A DNA stretch of 36,697 nt from Helicobacteraceae bacterium. GTDB lineage: Bacteria > Campylobacterota > Campylobacteria > Campylobacterales > Sulfurimonadaceae. The DNA lies in assembly GCA_013138865.1 (NCBI GenBank), contig WTBY01000067.1, positions 1 through 36,697 on the forward strand. Direction: 5' to 3'. A model generated the notes under the pieces. The model was given only the letters and a program-made list of their open reading frames with translations. It was not told where the DNA came from and did not search any database. The translations under genes and the position numbers were made by a program. This document shows positions 17,663-26,285 of this stretch, one piece after another (positions within the stretch are counted from its first letter, which is position 1; each line of letters opens with the position of its first letter).

Positions 17663-18507
17663 TTAGTGTTTTCCTTAGCAGCTTTTAGTGTATTACTTAG
17701 TAACATAGCGATAGTCATTGGACCAACTCCGCCAGGAACAGGTGTTATATATGAGCATTTTTTACTAACTCCATCAAAGTCAACATCTCCAACAAGTTTA
17801 CCACTTTCAGCTCTGTTAATCCCGATGTCTATAATAATAGCACCCTCTTTGACCATATCTTCTTTTATTAGGTTAATTACACCAACACCGACTAAAACAA
17901 TGTCAGCGTTAAGAGTGTGCTTTTTAAGATCATCTGTAAAGATATGACAAATTTCAACTGTTGCATCTGCATTTAGTAGAAGTGAAGCCATAGGTTTACC
18001 AACTATGTTAGAAGCTCCAACTACAACTGCATTTTTACCTTTAACATCTATGCTATACTCTTTTAAAAGCTCCATAACACCAAGTGGAGTACATGGAACA
18101 AAGCCATCTAAGCCAGTAGTTAAGCGACCAACATTAAAAGGGTGGAAACCATCTACATCTTTATTTGGTGCTACTAGTTCTAAAAGTTTAGTAGTGTCTA
18201 TTTGTGCCGGAAGTGGAAGTTGAATTAAAATCCCATCTAAGGATGGGTTGTTGTTCATCATAGTAATAGTATTTTCTATAGTCTCTTGAGATATATCTTC
18301 AGGCATTTCATGTGTAACTGAGTAAAAACCAGCACGATCACAAGCCTTTTTTTTCATTCCAACGTAAGCTTGTGATGCAGGATCGTGTCCTACAAGCACA
18401 ACTGCAAGTCCAGGAACACGACCTGTTTTCTCTTTTAAAACTTTTACACCATTTGTAACTTTTAACTCGATCTTTTTAGCTAATGCTTTTCCATCTAATA
18501 TTTGCAT
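17659..18507 (-). CDS. folD: bifunctional methylenetetrahydrofolate dehydrogenase/cyclohydrolase
   Basis: It converts 5,10-methylene-THF to 10-formyl-THF. Signatures present are ASQAYVGMKKKAC with the catalytic lysine, ILIQLPLPAQ, VVGASNIVGKPMA (NADP site) and PVPGGVGPMTIAMLL. The length is 282 aa. It is the first gene of the ten-gene minus-strand operon ending at 10853; its promoter should lie in 18508-18578, shared with the divergent cytochrome gene. Confidence 0.97.
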   Translation of the reverse strand: MQILDGKALAKKIELKVTNGVKVLKEKTGRVPGLAVVLVGHDPASQAYVGMKKKACDRAGFYSVTHEMPEDISQETIENTITMMNNNPSLDGILIQLPLPAQIDTTKLLELVAPNKDVDGFHPFNVGRLTTGLDGFVPCTPLGVMELLKEYSIDVKGKNAVVVGASNIVGKPMASLLLNADATVEICHIFTDDLKKHTLNADIVLVGVGVINLIKEDMVKEGAIIIDIGINRAESGKLVGDVDFDGVSKKCSYITPVPGGVGPMTIAMLLSNTLKAAKENTK

Positions 18508-18578
18508 ATTTTTTAAATTAGTCCTAGTTATAATTTTATTTTTGTTAATATATCGTTATTTACTTTATAGGTCCATTA

Positions 18579-18926
18579 ATGAAATTTTTTTATTCTCTTA
18601 TTTTACTTACTTCATCTCTTTTTTCAGGTGACTCTTTTATAACTCAAGAGGAGTATGCGGAGTATCTCTATCATGAGCCAAGAGGGATTGGTTGTCAAAA
18701 GTGTCATGGAGAGAAGGGTGAGGGTAGGTTGATCGCAGAGTACCAACATAAAAAGCAAAATAGAGAGTTTCGTGGAAGCTCTATACGTAGTGTTAAATAT
18801 AAAGATTTTGAAAAATCTTTAAATAAACGTATAAAAGGTATGCCACGCTATTTTTTAACTAAAAATGAGATCAAAATGCTTTTTTTATATCTGCACCCAA
18901 AAAAAGTTAAAACTGATGCAAAATAA
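18579..18926 (+). CDS. small monohaem cytochrome c
   Basis: The 115-aa product has an N-terminal signal peptide (about residues 1-17) and one haem-binding motif, CQKCH, at 39-43. It ends with a basic tail. It is probably periplasmic and carries electrons; the partner is unknown. Its stop lies 11 bases inside the next gene, so the two are likely co-expressed. Confidence 0.85.
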   Translation: MKFFYSLILLTSSLFSGDSFITQEEYAEYLYHEPRGIGCQKCHGEKGEGRLIAEYQHKKQNREFRGSSIRSVKYKDFEKSLNKRIKGMPRYFLTKNEIKMLFLYLHPKKVKTDAK

Positions 18927-19749
18927 AAACTTTAGAAGTGCGCTTATGCTCTCATGTCATAATGAGAAACATCTAAATAAAATACCTTCTCTTGATGCTG
19001 ATTGTATTATGTTAAATCTAGAAGATGGTGTAAGTGAAGAGAAAAAACCATTAGCGCTTAAGTTATGTTGTGAAGCACTTGAAAAGTATACTAATGTTGA
19101 GAAGCTTTTAGTTGTACGTGTGAACTCCCTTGATGAGGGTGGAGTTGAAGAGATAGAGAAATTAAATAGTTATAAACCAGATGCGTTCAGAGTTCCTAAA
19201 ATAAGAACAGTAGAAGATGTTGAGCTAGCTTTAGAACTTATTGATGACTCGATCGGGCTTCACCTCTCTATTGAGACAAAAGAGGCTTGGCTTAATTTAA
19301 AAGAGTTGGCTAAAAATAAGAGAGTAACTACACTCTACTTGGGTATTTTAGATCTGTTAGCTGATCTGAAACTTCCTCACTCTTTAATTGAGATCTCTAA
19401 TCCTACTATAGAGTATATACTTACTCATTTTTTAATAACTTCTCACGCTATTGGTGTTAAACCTGTCTCTTTTGTTTTTCAAGAGTATAAAAATGAGTCT
19501 AAATTTGCTGAGTGGTTAGAGCTAGAAAGTAGAATAGGCTTTAGTGCTAAGGGGTGTATATCCCCTTCACAAGTGATTATGGTTAATAAAGCTTTTGGAA
19601 TAAGTAAAACTGAACTACGTAGAGCAGAAGAGATTGTAAAAGCTTTTGAGTTAAATTCAAAGAATGGTATTACTGGTTTTGTGCATGAGAAGTATGGTTT
19701 TATAGATGAACCTATCTACAAAGGTGCTCTTAATCAAATTAAGAGATAG
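18916..19749 (+). CDS. HpcH/HpaI (CitE-like) CoA-ester lyase family protein
   Basis: This TIM-barrel family includes citrate-lyase beta subunit and malyl/citramalyl-CoA lyases. Visible family marks are LNLEDGV with its acidic metal ligand, RVNSLD with the CoA-phosphate-binding Arg, FRVPKIRT, LGILDLLADL and CISPSQVIMVN. I chose the ATG at 18916 (277 aa, MQNKNFRSAL) because the family starts there; an upstream ATG at 18865 would add 17 out-of-place residues inside the cytochrome gene. No citrate-lyase partners are nearby, so the substrate is open. Confidence 0.85.
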   Translation: MQNKNFRSALMLSCHNEKHLNKIPSLDADCIMLNLEDGVSEEKKPLALKLCCEALEKYTNVEKLLVVRVNSLDEGGVEEIEKLNSYKPDAFRVPKIRTVEDVELALELIDDSIGLHLSIETKEAWLNLKELAKNKRVTTLYLGILDLLADLKLPHSLIEISNPTIEYILTHFLITSHAIGVKPVSFVFQEYKNESKFAEWLELESRIGFSAKGCISPSQVIMVNKAFGISKTELRRAEEIVKAFELNSKNGITGFVHEKYGFIDEPIYKGALNQIKR

Positions 19750-19755
19750 AGTTAT

Positions 19756-21093
19756 TTAGTTTGAAAAAAACTGAAAGTTATTTTTACCTGCATCTTTAGC
19801 TTTATACATGGCTTTGTCTGCATATATAAGAAGTTTATCTATATCTGTACTGTCTTTAGGATAGAAACTTATACCAATACTACTTGTAACATTAAGCCTA
19901 TGCTCATTAATAAGCATAGGCTCTTTTAAAATGTCTACAATTTTTTGAGCCAATACCTCGGCATCTTTCTCTTTTTGTATATCTTCCATAATGATAGTAA
20001 ACTCATCACCACCTAAGCGAGCTAAAGTATCTACATCTCTTAAAATATTTTTTATTTTTTTAGATACTTCTTGAAGAACAATATCTCCAACTTTATGACC
20101 TAAAGTGTCATTAATCGTTTTAAAATGATCCAGATCAATAAAAAATAGTGCAATTTTTCGATCATGACGTAGTGCTTTTTTTGTTGATTGTGCTAACCTG
20201 TCATTAAAAAGGGCACGGTTTGGTAGACCTGTTAGATTATCATGGTGTGCTCTATAAGCTAAAATATTTTTCTGTTCTCTTAGCTCATCTTCAGCCATTT
20301 TTCTTATAGTTATATCTTGAGAGAGTGCAATAAAACCTATTTTAGATTCTGTTTCATCTTTCATAATTGAAAGAGTAGTGGATACATATACTTTCTCTTT
20401 TGATTTTGTAACCAAATAAGCTTCCAAACTAATTGAGCTTTCACTCAAAAACTCGTTGCAATAGATATTATTTTGTTCTATATCTTCTTTTGTATGAATT
20501 ATAGACATATGTTTACCAATAATTTCACTCTCGCTATAACCTAGCATTTTTTCAGAGCCTAAGTTCCAACTAACTATCTTACCATCAAGGTCCATAGTAA
20601 TAACACTATCATGAATTTGGTCTATTATTTGTGCTTGTTGAGATAGTTTTAGCTCTTGCGCTTTTTGCTTAGTTATATCAGTATGTGTACCAATCATACG
20701 AATAGCTTTTCCACTTTCATCATACTGAACTTTTGCACGATCACGTATCCAAATCCATTTTTTATTTTTATGTTGAAGACGATGAATACCCTCATATGAG
20801 CTAGTTTCACCTTTTATATTTTTGTTGATTCCTGCCATAGTCTTTTCAAAATCATCTTCATGAACAAGGTCTACCCAAGTAAAAAATTCATTTTGAAGTT
20901 CACTATCACTATACCCTAGCATCTCTTTCCACCTAGGTGAAAAATAGATACTGTTGTCAAGAAGATTCCAATCCCAAATACCATCAGTACTACCAATAAG
21001 TGCTAATTCTAAACGCTCTTTTTCTTCTTTTAAAGTTCTGATTTCTAAGGTACTGTTTTGAAGTTGGATGTTTAAGTCTTCTATATTTTTAAT
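19756..21093 (-). CDS. PAS-PAS-GGDEF diguanylate cyclase with non-standard start
   Basis: The C-terminal GGDEF domain is complete: DNLTGLPNRALF, FFIDLDHFKTINDTLGH and LARLGGDEF, so c-di-GMP synthesis is likely. Two PAS domains precede it. The first PAS begins LELALIGSTDGIWDWNLL, upstream of the first ATG (20922), so that ATG cannot be the real start. The frame is open to a stop at 21117-21115 and contains no ATG, GTG or TTG. The best candidate is ATT at 21093, with AAAGG seven bases upstream, giving 445 aa that begin with a short coiled coil. Alternatively the gene has lost its 5' end. No membrane segment is seen. Confidence 0.8.
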   Translation of the reverse strand: MKNIEDLNIQLQNSTLEIRTLKEEKERLELALIGSTDGIWDWNLLDNSIYFSPRWKEMLGYSDSELQNEFFTWVDLVHEDDFEKTMAGINKNIKGETSSYEGIHRLQHKNKKWIWIRDRAKVQYDESGKAIRMIGTHTDITKQKAQELKLSQQAQIIDQIHDSVITMDLDGKIVSWNLGSEKMLGYSESEIIGKHMSIIHTKEDIEQNNIYCNEFLSESSISLEAYLVTKSKEKVYVSTTLSIMKDETESKIGFIALSQDITIRKMAEDELREQKNILAYRAHHDNLTGLPNRALFNDRLAQSTKKALRHDRKIALFFIDLDHFKTINDTLGHKVGDIVLQEVSKKIKNILRDVDTLARLGGDEFTIIMEDIQKEKDAEVLAQKIVDILKEPMLINEHRLNVTSSIGISFYPKDSTDIDKLLIYADKAMYKAKDAGKNNFQFFSN

Positions 21094-21234
21094 GAAATAG
21101 CCTTTAATAAATAGTTATTAAGAATAATTGTTTAAAATAAAGTATATCTAAAAATATGTAAGGAGTAGCTAGTTATTTAATAAATTTAGAATTTCATTTA
21201 ATGATAGTTAAGTGTGTGAAATTAATATTTGAAG

Positions 21235-21309
21235 TGGTGACCCCACGGAGACTTGAACTCCGGTAACATGGATGAAAACCATGGATCCTAACCACTAGAC
21301 GATGGGGCC
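21235..21309 (-). tRNA. tRNA-Glu (anticodon TTC)
   Basis: A full cloverleaf of 75 nt with encoded CCA is present. The acceptor stem is GGCCCCA/TGGGGTC, the anticodon loop is TTTTCAT with TTC, and the T-arm is CGGAG-TTCAAGT-CTCCG. A TATAAT with a GCGC discriminator lies upstream on the same strand (21354-21349). Confidence 0.96.
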
Positions 21310-21319
21310 ACTAAAGAAA

Positions 21320-21344
21320 GCAACATAGCATAAATGCTTGTTGC
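21320..21344 (-). terminator. hairpin between terC and tRNA-Glu
   Basis: GCAACA (21320-21325) pairs with TGTTGC (21339-21344), and inside it GCAT pairs with ATGC. On the minus strand it is followed by TTTCTTTAG. It could end terC transcription, or form a hairpin in the tRNA leader, because the tRNA's TATAAT lies upstream of it. Confidence 0.45.
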
Positions 21345-21348
21345 GCGA

Positions 21349-21354
21349 ATTATA
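21349..21354 (-). promoter_or_regulatory. -10 box for tRNA-Glu
   Basis: A perfect TATAAT on the minus strand is followed by TCGCGC, a G+C-rich discriminator typical of stable-RNA promoters. The spacing places the start roughly 33 bases before the tRNA. Confidence 0.55.
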
Positions 21355-21377
21355 GTAATAAAAGACTTAAAAAATGT

Positions 21378-22106
21378 TTAATTGTTTTCTATTATAGCTC
21401 TTTTTTTTCTAAACATTATATTTAAACTTTCAACTGCAAGCGAAAATGCCATTGCTGAGTAAATATACCCTTTAGGTACATGAACACCGAAACCATCAGC
21501 TACTAATACGAAACCAACAAGTATTAAAAATGAGAGAGCTAATACTTTTATTGTGTGGTTATTATCAACAAAATCTGAGATACTTTTAGATGCAAACATC
21601 ATTATAATGACAGCGACAACTACTGCTATAATCATAATCTCGACATTATTAACCATTCCTACGGCTGTTATAACAGAGTCGAGGGAAAATATAATGTCTA
21701 AAAGTGCTATCTGAACTAATGTTCCAATAAAACTAATAGTTTTATTGTCTTCTCGATCTTCTTCTGTAATTCCTTCTATATCATCATGTATTTCAGTTGT
21801 TGATTTGGCTATAAGAAAGAGTCCACCAAGTATTAGTATGAGATCTCGTCCTGATATTTCGTTGCTAAAAATTTCAAACAGAGGAGTTGTAAGCTTCATA
21901 ATCCAAAATAGTGAAAGAAGTAGTAAAATACGCATAATCATAGCAAGACCTAAGCCTATAATTCTTGCTTTTTCTCTTTTTTCACTTGGTAGTTTATTTA
22001 CTAAAATGGCTATAAAAATTATATTGTCAATTCCTAAAACTATCTCTAATGCTGTAAGTGTTAAAAGCGCAATCCATGCACTTGGATCTTGTATCCATTC
22101 AAACAT
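21378..22106 (-). CDS. TerC-family integral membrane protein
   Basis: The product has about seven membrane segments with the TerC signatures LEIVLGIDNIIFI and LLDIIFSLDSVITAVG, whose acidic residues lie in the membrane. The family includes proteins linked to tellurite resistance and manganese export. I chose the ATG at 22106 (242 aa, MFEWIQ) with GAGGAA five bases upstream. The ATG at 22118 has no ribosome-binding site. Confidence 0.9.
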   Translation of the reverse strand: MFEWIQDPSAWIALLTLTALEIVLGIDNIIFIAILVNKLPSEKREKARIIGLGLAMIMRILLLLSLFWIMKLTTPLFEIFSNEISGRDLILILGGLFLIAKSTTEIHDDIEGITEEDREDNKTISFIGTLVQIALLDIIFSLDSVITAVGMVNNVEIMIIAVVVAVIIMMFASKSISDFVDNNHTIKVLALSFLILVGFVLVADGFGVHVPKGYIYSAMAFSLAVESLNIMFRKKRAIIENN

Positions 22107-22196
22107 ATGTTTCCTCATTAATTATATTTGTGGAAATATAGCAGATGAATAATTAAAGTTTAGTAATTATGAAATATTTTAAAATAAGGAGGAGGT

Positions 22197-22216
22197 ATCA
22201 GAGCTTACGCTCTGAT
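22197..22216 (-). terminator. GNRA-tetraloop hairpin at the end of the motility gene
   Basis: ATCAGAGC-GTAA-GCTCTGAT is a perfect 8-bp stem with a GTAA (GNRA) loop. The stop codon of the 62-aa gene lies inside the loop. The RNA continues ACCTCCTCCTTATTTT, so a terminator is possible, although the T-run is short. Confidence 0.5.
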
Positions 22217-22393
22217 GTCCAAAGATGAACCAACACCAGTAAGTGCTGCGATCATTTGGTTTTGTGCTTGGTTTTGAGGTTCAACTTTAGTGCTTTCTAG
22301 AATTTTGTCTAGATTTTGCTCTTTAGTATCTTCTGCCATTTTCATAGCAGTCATCTCTAAACCAGTAGCCGGTCCTTGTCCAATAGGATTCAT
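22205..22393 (-). CDS. putative motility protein, YjfB-like
   Basis: This 62-aa protein begins MNPIGQGPATG and ends LTGVGSSLDIRA. Size, an amphipathic middle with TAMKMAEDT, and the terminal G-x-x-LDIR-type motif recall the small YjfB 'putative motility protein' family. The ATG at 22393 has AAAGGAG at good spacing; a GTG 24 bases further upstream is less likely. A sigma-28-type promoter lies upstream, which supports a flagellar regulon member. The function of this family is not established. Confidence 0.7.
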   Translation of the reverse strand: MNPIGQGPATGLEMTAMKMAEDTKEQNLDKILESTKVEPQNQAQNQMIAALTGVGSSLDIRA

Positions 22394-22485
22394 GATGTCT
22401 CCTTTGTTTAAACTCACTCTTTAACCAAAGGTTACGAGTAGAGTTTTAGTACTTCTAATTCAAAAAGAATTATGAAGTCACATTA

Positions 22486-22525
22486 GACCGAGCCGGAACA
22501 GACAAGTAATAGTTCCTTCAAGGTC
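22486..22525 (-). other. nested hairpin in the 5' leader of the motility gene
   Basis: GGAAC (22495-22499) pairs with GTTCC (22512-22516), enclosed by GACC (22486-22489) and GGTC (22522-22525). If transcription starts from the CGATAT box, this structure lies close to the 5' end of a leader of about 140 nt. Confidence 0.35.
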
Positions 22526-22541
22526 ACAAATGCTCAAATTT

Positions 22542-22568
22542 ATATCGACCTAATAAAAATTATTTAAA
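22542..22568 (-). promoter_or_regulatory. sigma-28 (FliA)-type promoter
   Basis: On the minus strand TTTAA (22568-22564) and CGATAT (22547-22542) are 16 bases apart. This matches the flagellar sigma-28 pattern of Campylobacterota. It drives towards the 62-aa putative motility protein and overlaps the end of the upstream cytochrome gene. Confidence 0.55.
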
Positions 22569-23015
22569 GCTTACCCCATCATAACGATCATAGATCCACT
22601 CTGCAACAGCTTGTTTTTCCTCATTTGTAAGTTTACCTTTTTGAGAAGGCATAACTCCAAATTTTTCTAATGCCATAACTTCACACATACTATAATCTAA
22701 TTTAGGGTTGTCTATATACTCTTTTATAAAAGCGATCACAACTTGACGGTGAACATCTTCTTCATCGTCTTTAATGATTATATTTTCTTTTAGTCTTGCT
22801 GAGACTTCAACCATTGGGGGTGCTTTCATATACTCTTTTTCATGTGTCTTTACTCCAGCTTCTTTATCTGCTTTCATAAGTGCAAATTTTTTCATTACAT
22901 CTGCTTTAGATATGCTCTCTATATGACACTGTTGACACTTATTTTTAAATACTTCATAACCATCAGCTGCATAAACACCTGCAACTGCTAAAACTGTTAA
23001 AAGTAACTTTTTCAT
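22560..23015 (-). CDS. periplasmic monohaem cytochrome c
   Basis: This 151-aa protein has a signal peptide (about residues 1-16), one haem motif CQQCH at 27-31 and a late FGVMPSQKGKLT segment whose Met is the likely axial ligand. An inserted charged stretch lies between. It is probably a soluble electron carrier or a small subunit of a respiratory enzyme. It stands alone, 58 bases downstream of the ppsA ATG's opposite-facing region, with its own ATG and AAGGATAT ribosome-binding site. Confidence 0.85.
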   Translation of the reverse strand: MKKLLLTVLAVAGVYAADGYEVFKNKCQQCHIESISKADVMKKFALMKADKEAGVKTHEKEYMKAPPMVEVSARLKENIIIKDDEEDVHRQVVIAFIKEYIDNPKLDYSMCEVMALEKFGVMPSQKGKLTNEEKQAVAEWIYDRYDGVSFK

Positions 23016-23073
23016 TTATATCCTTGTATAATTAATTTGTGAGATTATAACTTTTTTACCTTGATAATTGATT

Positions 23074-25485
23074 TTATTTAGAAATAGATCGTTCAATATT
23101 AACAATATTTTTAATTGTTTTAAGTACGCTATCTGGAGTTAAGCTAATGGAGTCAACTCCTCGTCTAACTAAAAATTCTGCAACTTCAGGATAATCTGAA
23201 GGAGCCTGCCCACAAATTCCAATATGTCGGTTATTTCGTTTTGCCCCAGATATAGCCATTTCTATCATCTTCATTACACCTTTATCTCGTTCATCATAAT
23301 CAAAAGCAACAATTTGCGAATCACGATCTACACCTAATGTAAGTTGAGTTAAATCATTACTACCTACACTAAAACCATCAAATATCTCACTAAACTCATC
23401 AATTAATATAATATTATTTGGTATTTCACACATCACATAAATTTTTAAACCATTTTCGCCACGTTTTAGACCATATTTAGACATAGCTTCAATTACTTTT
23501 TTGCCCTCATCAACACGCCTACAAAATGGAATCATTAAAATAACATTATCAAACCCCATCTCCTCACGTACTCTCTTCATAGCTGCGCACTCTAAGGCAA
23601 ATCCTTCCTTGTAGTTATCATGTGTATAACGCGCAGCACCTCTAAAACCTATCATTGGATTTTCTTCTTGTAGTTCGAAAGTGCTTCCACCAAGTAAGCT
23701 TGCATATTCATTACTTTTAAAATCACTCATACGCACAACACATGGTTTTGGATAAACAGAAGATGCAATAGTTGCCACCCCCTCAGAAAGTGTTTTAATA
23801 AAAAAGTCACTATTATCTTTATATGCTATTGTTAACTCTTCTATTTTCTTCTGTGTTGGTTTATTTAGTTTTTCAGGATGAATAAGAGCCATAGGGTGGG
23901 CTTTAATGTAGTTATTTATAACAAATTCCATACGAGCAAGTCCAACTCCATCTACAGGTAAAGATGAAAGAGAAAAAGCGAGATCAGGGTTACCAAGGTT
24001 CATCATAATCTCTGTTTTTGTTTTTGGTAATTTTTCAAGGTCAGTTTTTTCAATTTTATAGGCTAAATTCCCTTTATGTACATAACCTATCTCTCCTTGT
24101 GCACAACTGACCGTCACCTCAGTACCATTTTCTAAAATATTAGTTGCATTTTCAGCCCCAATAACAGCAGGTATGCCTAGTTCTCTACTTAAAATTGCAG
24201 CATGGCAGGTACGTCCACCACGGCTTGTTACTATGGCTGATGCAATCTTCATAATTGGTTCCCAATCAGGAGTTGTCATCTCTGCAAGAAGAACTTCACC
24301 TTCTGCGAAACTACTTAAATCTTTAGCATCTTTAATATAATGCAACTTTCCACTACCTATTTTAGTTCCAACAGCTTGTCCTTCACATAGGAGTTTGCCC
24401 TTATCTAAAAGGTGATACAACTCAAAAATAGAGCCTTTTTTCTGAGACTCTACTGTTTCAGGACGTGCTTGGACCATGTAAATATGCCCATCCAAACCAT
24501 CTTTAGCCCATTCCATATCCATTGGTTTGTGAAAACCTGCCTCTTGAGAATAATAATTTTCCACCTTAATAGCATAATCAGCTAAGACCATAACATCTTC
24601 ATCATTTACACAAAACTTCTCTTTTGCTTGTGAAGTGGTTGGTATATTTTTTGTATATTCAAGAGATATGTTCCCCTCATTTAACTTATCATTCAATACC
24701 ATGGTAAGTTCTTTTTTCCCTAAACGACGTTTTAGTACGCTTTTATGACCTTTAATAAAGGTAGGTTTATGTACATAAAAACTATCCGGTTCAATACTGC
24801 CTTGGACAATATTTTCACCCAGTCCATAGCTACCATTAATAAAAACCACATCTTTAAAGCCAGTTTCAGTATCAATACTAAACATCACACCACTTACACT
24901 TATGTCTGAGCGAACCATCTTCATTACCACTACACAAAGATGTACATCTAGATATTCAAAATTATTATCATATTTGTAATGAATTGACCTATCCGTAAAA
25001 TTAGAAGCTACACAACGCTTGTAAGCATCTAACAGCGCCTCTTCACCACTGATATTTAGATAGGTATCATTTTGTCCTGCAAAAGAGGCTTCAGGTGAAT
25101 CTTCTGCTGTCGCTGATGAGCGTACAGCTAAACATAGGTCATCACCATATTCCTGCTTAAGATGGTTGTATTCACTAAGTATTGTCTCTTTTAAATCTTC
25201 TGGAATATCACACTCATGAATTATCTCGCGGCAAGCTTTCCCTCTTTCTTGAAGTTCACTCATATTATCAGGATCGATACTATCCAGTAAGGCATGCAGT
25301 TTATCCCAAGCAGAATTTACTTCTAGAAGATATTTATATGAAGTTGTTGTTATTGCGAAGCCATTGGGAACACGTATCCCTTGAGAACTTAGGTTCTGAT
25401 ACATTTCTCCTAAAGAGGCATTTTTACCACCCACTTCAAAAATATCTTCCATTCCAATTTCACTAAAGCGCTTTACATAACTCAT
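23074..25485 (-). CDS. ppsA: phosphoenolpyruvate synthase
   Basis: It makes PEP from pyruvate and ATP, with AMP and phosphate as products, at the entry to gluconeogenesis. The N-terminal ATP-grasp domain has GGKNASLGEM (residues 19-28) and LAVRSSATAEDSPEASFAGQ. The phosphohistidine is His428 in GGRTCHAAILSRELG. The C-terminal PEP-utilising barrel has NPMIGFRGAARY, FSVGSNDLTQ and GICGQAPSD. The length of 803 aa is normal. It reads from the divergent region 25486-25547 shared with yebC. Confidence 0.97.
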   Translation of the reverse strand: MSYVKRFSEIGMEDIFEVGGKNASLGEMYQNLSSQGIRVPNGFAITTTSYKYLLEVNSAWDKLHALLDSIDPDNMSELQERGKACREIIHECDIPEDLKETILSEYNHLKQEYGDDLCLAVRSSATAEDSPEASFAGQNDTYLNISGEEALLDAYKRCVASNFTDRSIHYKYDNNFEYLDVHLCVVVMKMVRSDISVSGVMFSIDTETGFKDVVFINGSYGLGENIVQGSIEPDSFYVHKPTFIKGHKSVLKRRLGKKELTMVLNDKLNEGNISLEYTKNIPTTSQAKEKFCVNDEDVMVLADYAIKVENYYSQEAGFHKPMDMEWAKDGLDGHIYMVQARPETVESQKKGSIFELYHLLDKGKLLCEGQAVGTKIGSGKLHYIKDAKDLSSFAEGEVLLAEMTTPDWEPIMKIASAIVTSRGGRTCHAAILSRELGIPAVIGAENATNILENGTEVTVSCAQGEIGYVHKGNLAYKIEKTDLEKLPKTKTEIMMNLGNPDLAFSLSSLPVDGVGLARMEFVINNYIKAHPMALIHPEKLNKPTQKKIEELTIAYKDNSDFFIKTLSEGVATIASSVYPKPCVVRMSDFKSNEYASLLGGSTFELQEENPMIGFRGAARYTHDNYKEGFALECAAMKRVREEMGFDNVILMIPFCRRVDEGKKVIEAMSKYGLKRGENGLKIYVMCEIPNNIILIDEFSEIFDGFSVGSNDLTQLTLGVDRDSQIVAFDYDERDKGVMKMIEMAISGAKRNNRHIGICGQAPSDYPEVAEFLVRRGVDSISLTPDSVLKTIKNIVNIERSISK

Positions 25486-25547
25486 ATTTTATCCTTAGAA
25501 GTAATATATGAGATATAATACCATTAATAATTTTAAGGACTATAACT

Positions 25548-26258
25548 ATGGGTAGAGCGTTTGAGTATCGTAAAGCATCAAAATTAAAGCGTTGGGGAAA
25601 TATGTCAAGACTATTTCCAAAACTAGGTAAAGTGATTCAAATGGCAGCAAAAGAGGGTGGGGGCGATCCTGATATGAACCCTAAGCTTCGTACTGCTATT
25701 TTAAATGCTAAATCTGAAAATATGCCTAAAGATAACATCGAAGCGGCTATAAAAAGAGCAACTGCTAAAGATTCTAAAGATATGTCAGAGATCAATTATG
25801 AGGGTAAAGGTCCTCATGGTGTACTCGTATTTGTTGAATCAGCAACAGATAACAACACTAGAACAGTTGCAAATGTGAAAAGTTATTTCTCAAAAACAGG
25901 TGGTGAAATGCTTTCTACTGGCTCATTAGAGTTTATGTTCGATCGTAAAGCTATTTTTGAGTTCAAAAAAACTGAAAATATGGACATAGAAGAGCTGGAG
26001 ATGGAACTAATAGACTGTGGTCTTGAAGAGATCGAAGAGGAAGAGGGCATAGTCCTAGTTACTGGTGATTATAAAGATTTTGGAAATTTAACTAAAGGCT
26101 TAGAGAGGCTTAAAATAGAGCTTTCAAAAGCAGAGTTAAAACGAATTTCTAATAACCCTACAGAGTTTAGCGAAGAGCAACTTGAAGATATTAATAAGTT
26201 AATGGAAAAACTAGATGATGATGAAGATGTTCAAAACATCTTTACAAATATAGCTTAA
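25548..26258 (+). CDS. yebC: YebC/PmpR-family protein
   Basis: This is a cytoplasmic protein of the TACO1/YebC family, which has been described both as a transcription regulator and as an aid to translation of proline-rich stretches. It has the signatures [41 protein letters not shown] and YEGKGPHGV, and an acidic C-terminus. The length of 236 aa is normal. A TATAAT (25514-25519) lies in the divergent region. Confidence 0.95.
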   Translation: MGRAFEYRKASKLKRWGNMSRLFPKLGKVIQMAAKEGGGDPDMNPKLRTAILNAKSENMPKDNIEAAIKRATAKDSKDMSEINYEGKGPHGVLVFVESATDNNTRTVANVKSYFSKTGGEMLSTGSLEFMFDRKAIFEFKKTENMDIEELEMELIDCGLEEIEEEEGIVLVTGDYKDFGNLTKGLERLKIELSKAELKRISNNPTEFSEEQLEDINKLMEKLDDDEDVQNIFTNIA

Positions 26259-26285
26259 AAGCTATATGTTACAGTTTTAGCTTTT
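26257..26285. terminator. bidirectional terminator between convergent genes
   Basis: AAAAGCTA (26257-26264) and TAGCTTTT (26278-26285) form a perfect 8-bp inverted repeat with a 13-nt loop. It covers the space between the yebC stop and the opposing gene's stop, with T-runs on both strands. Confidence 0.6.
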
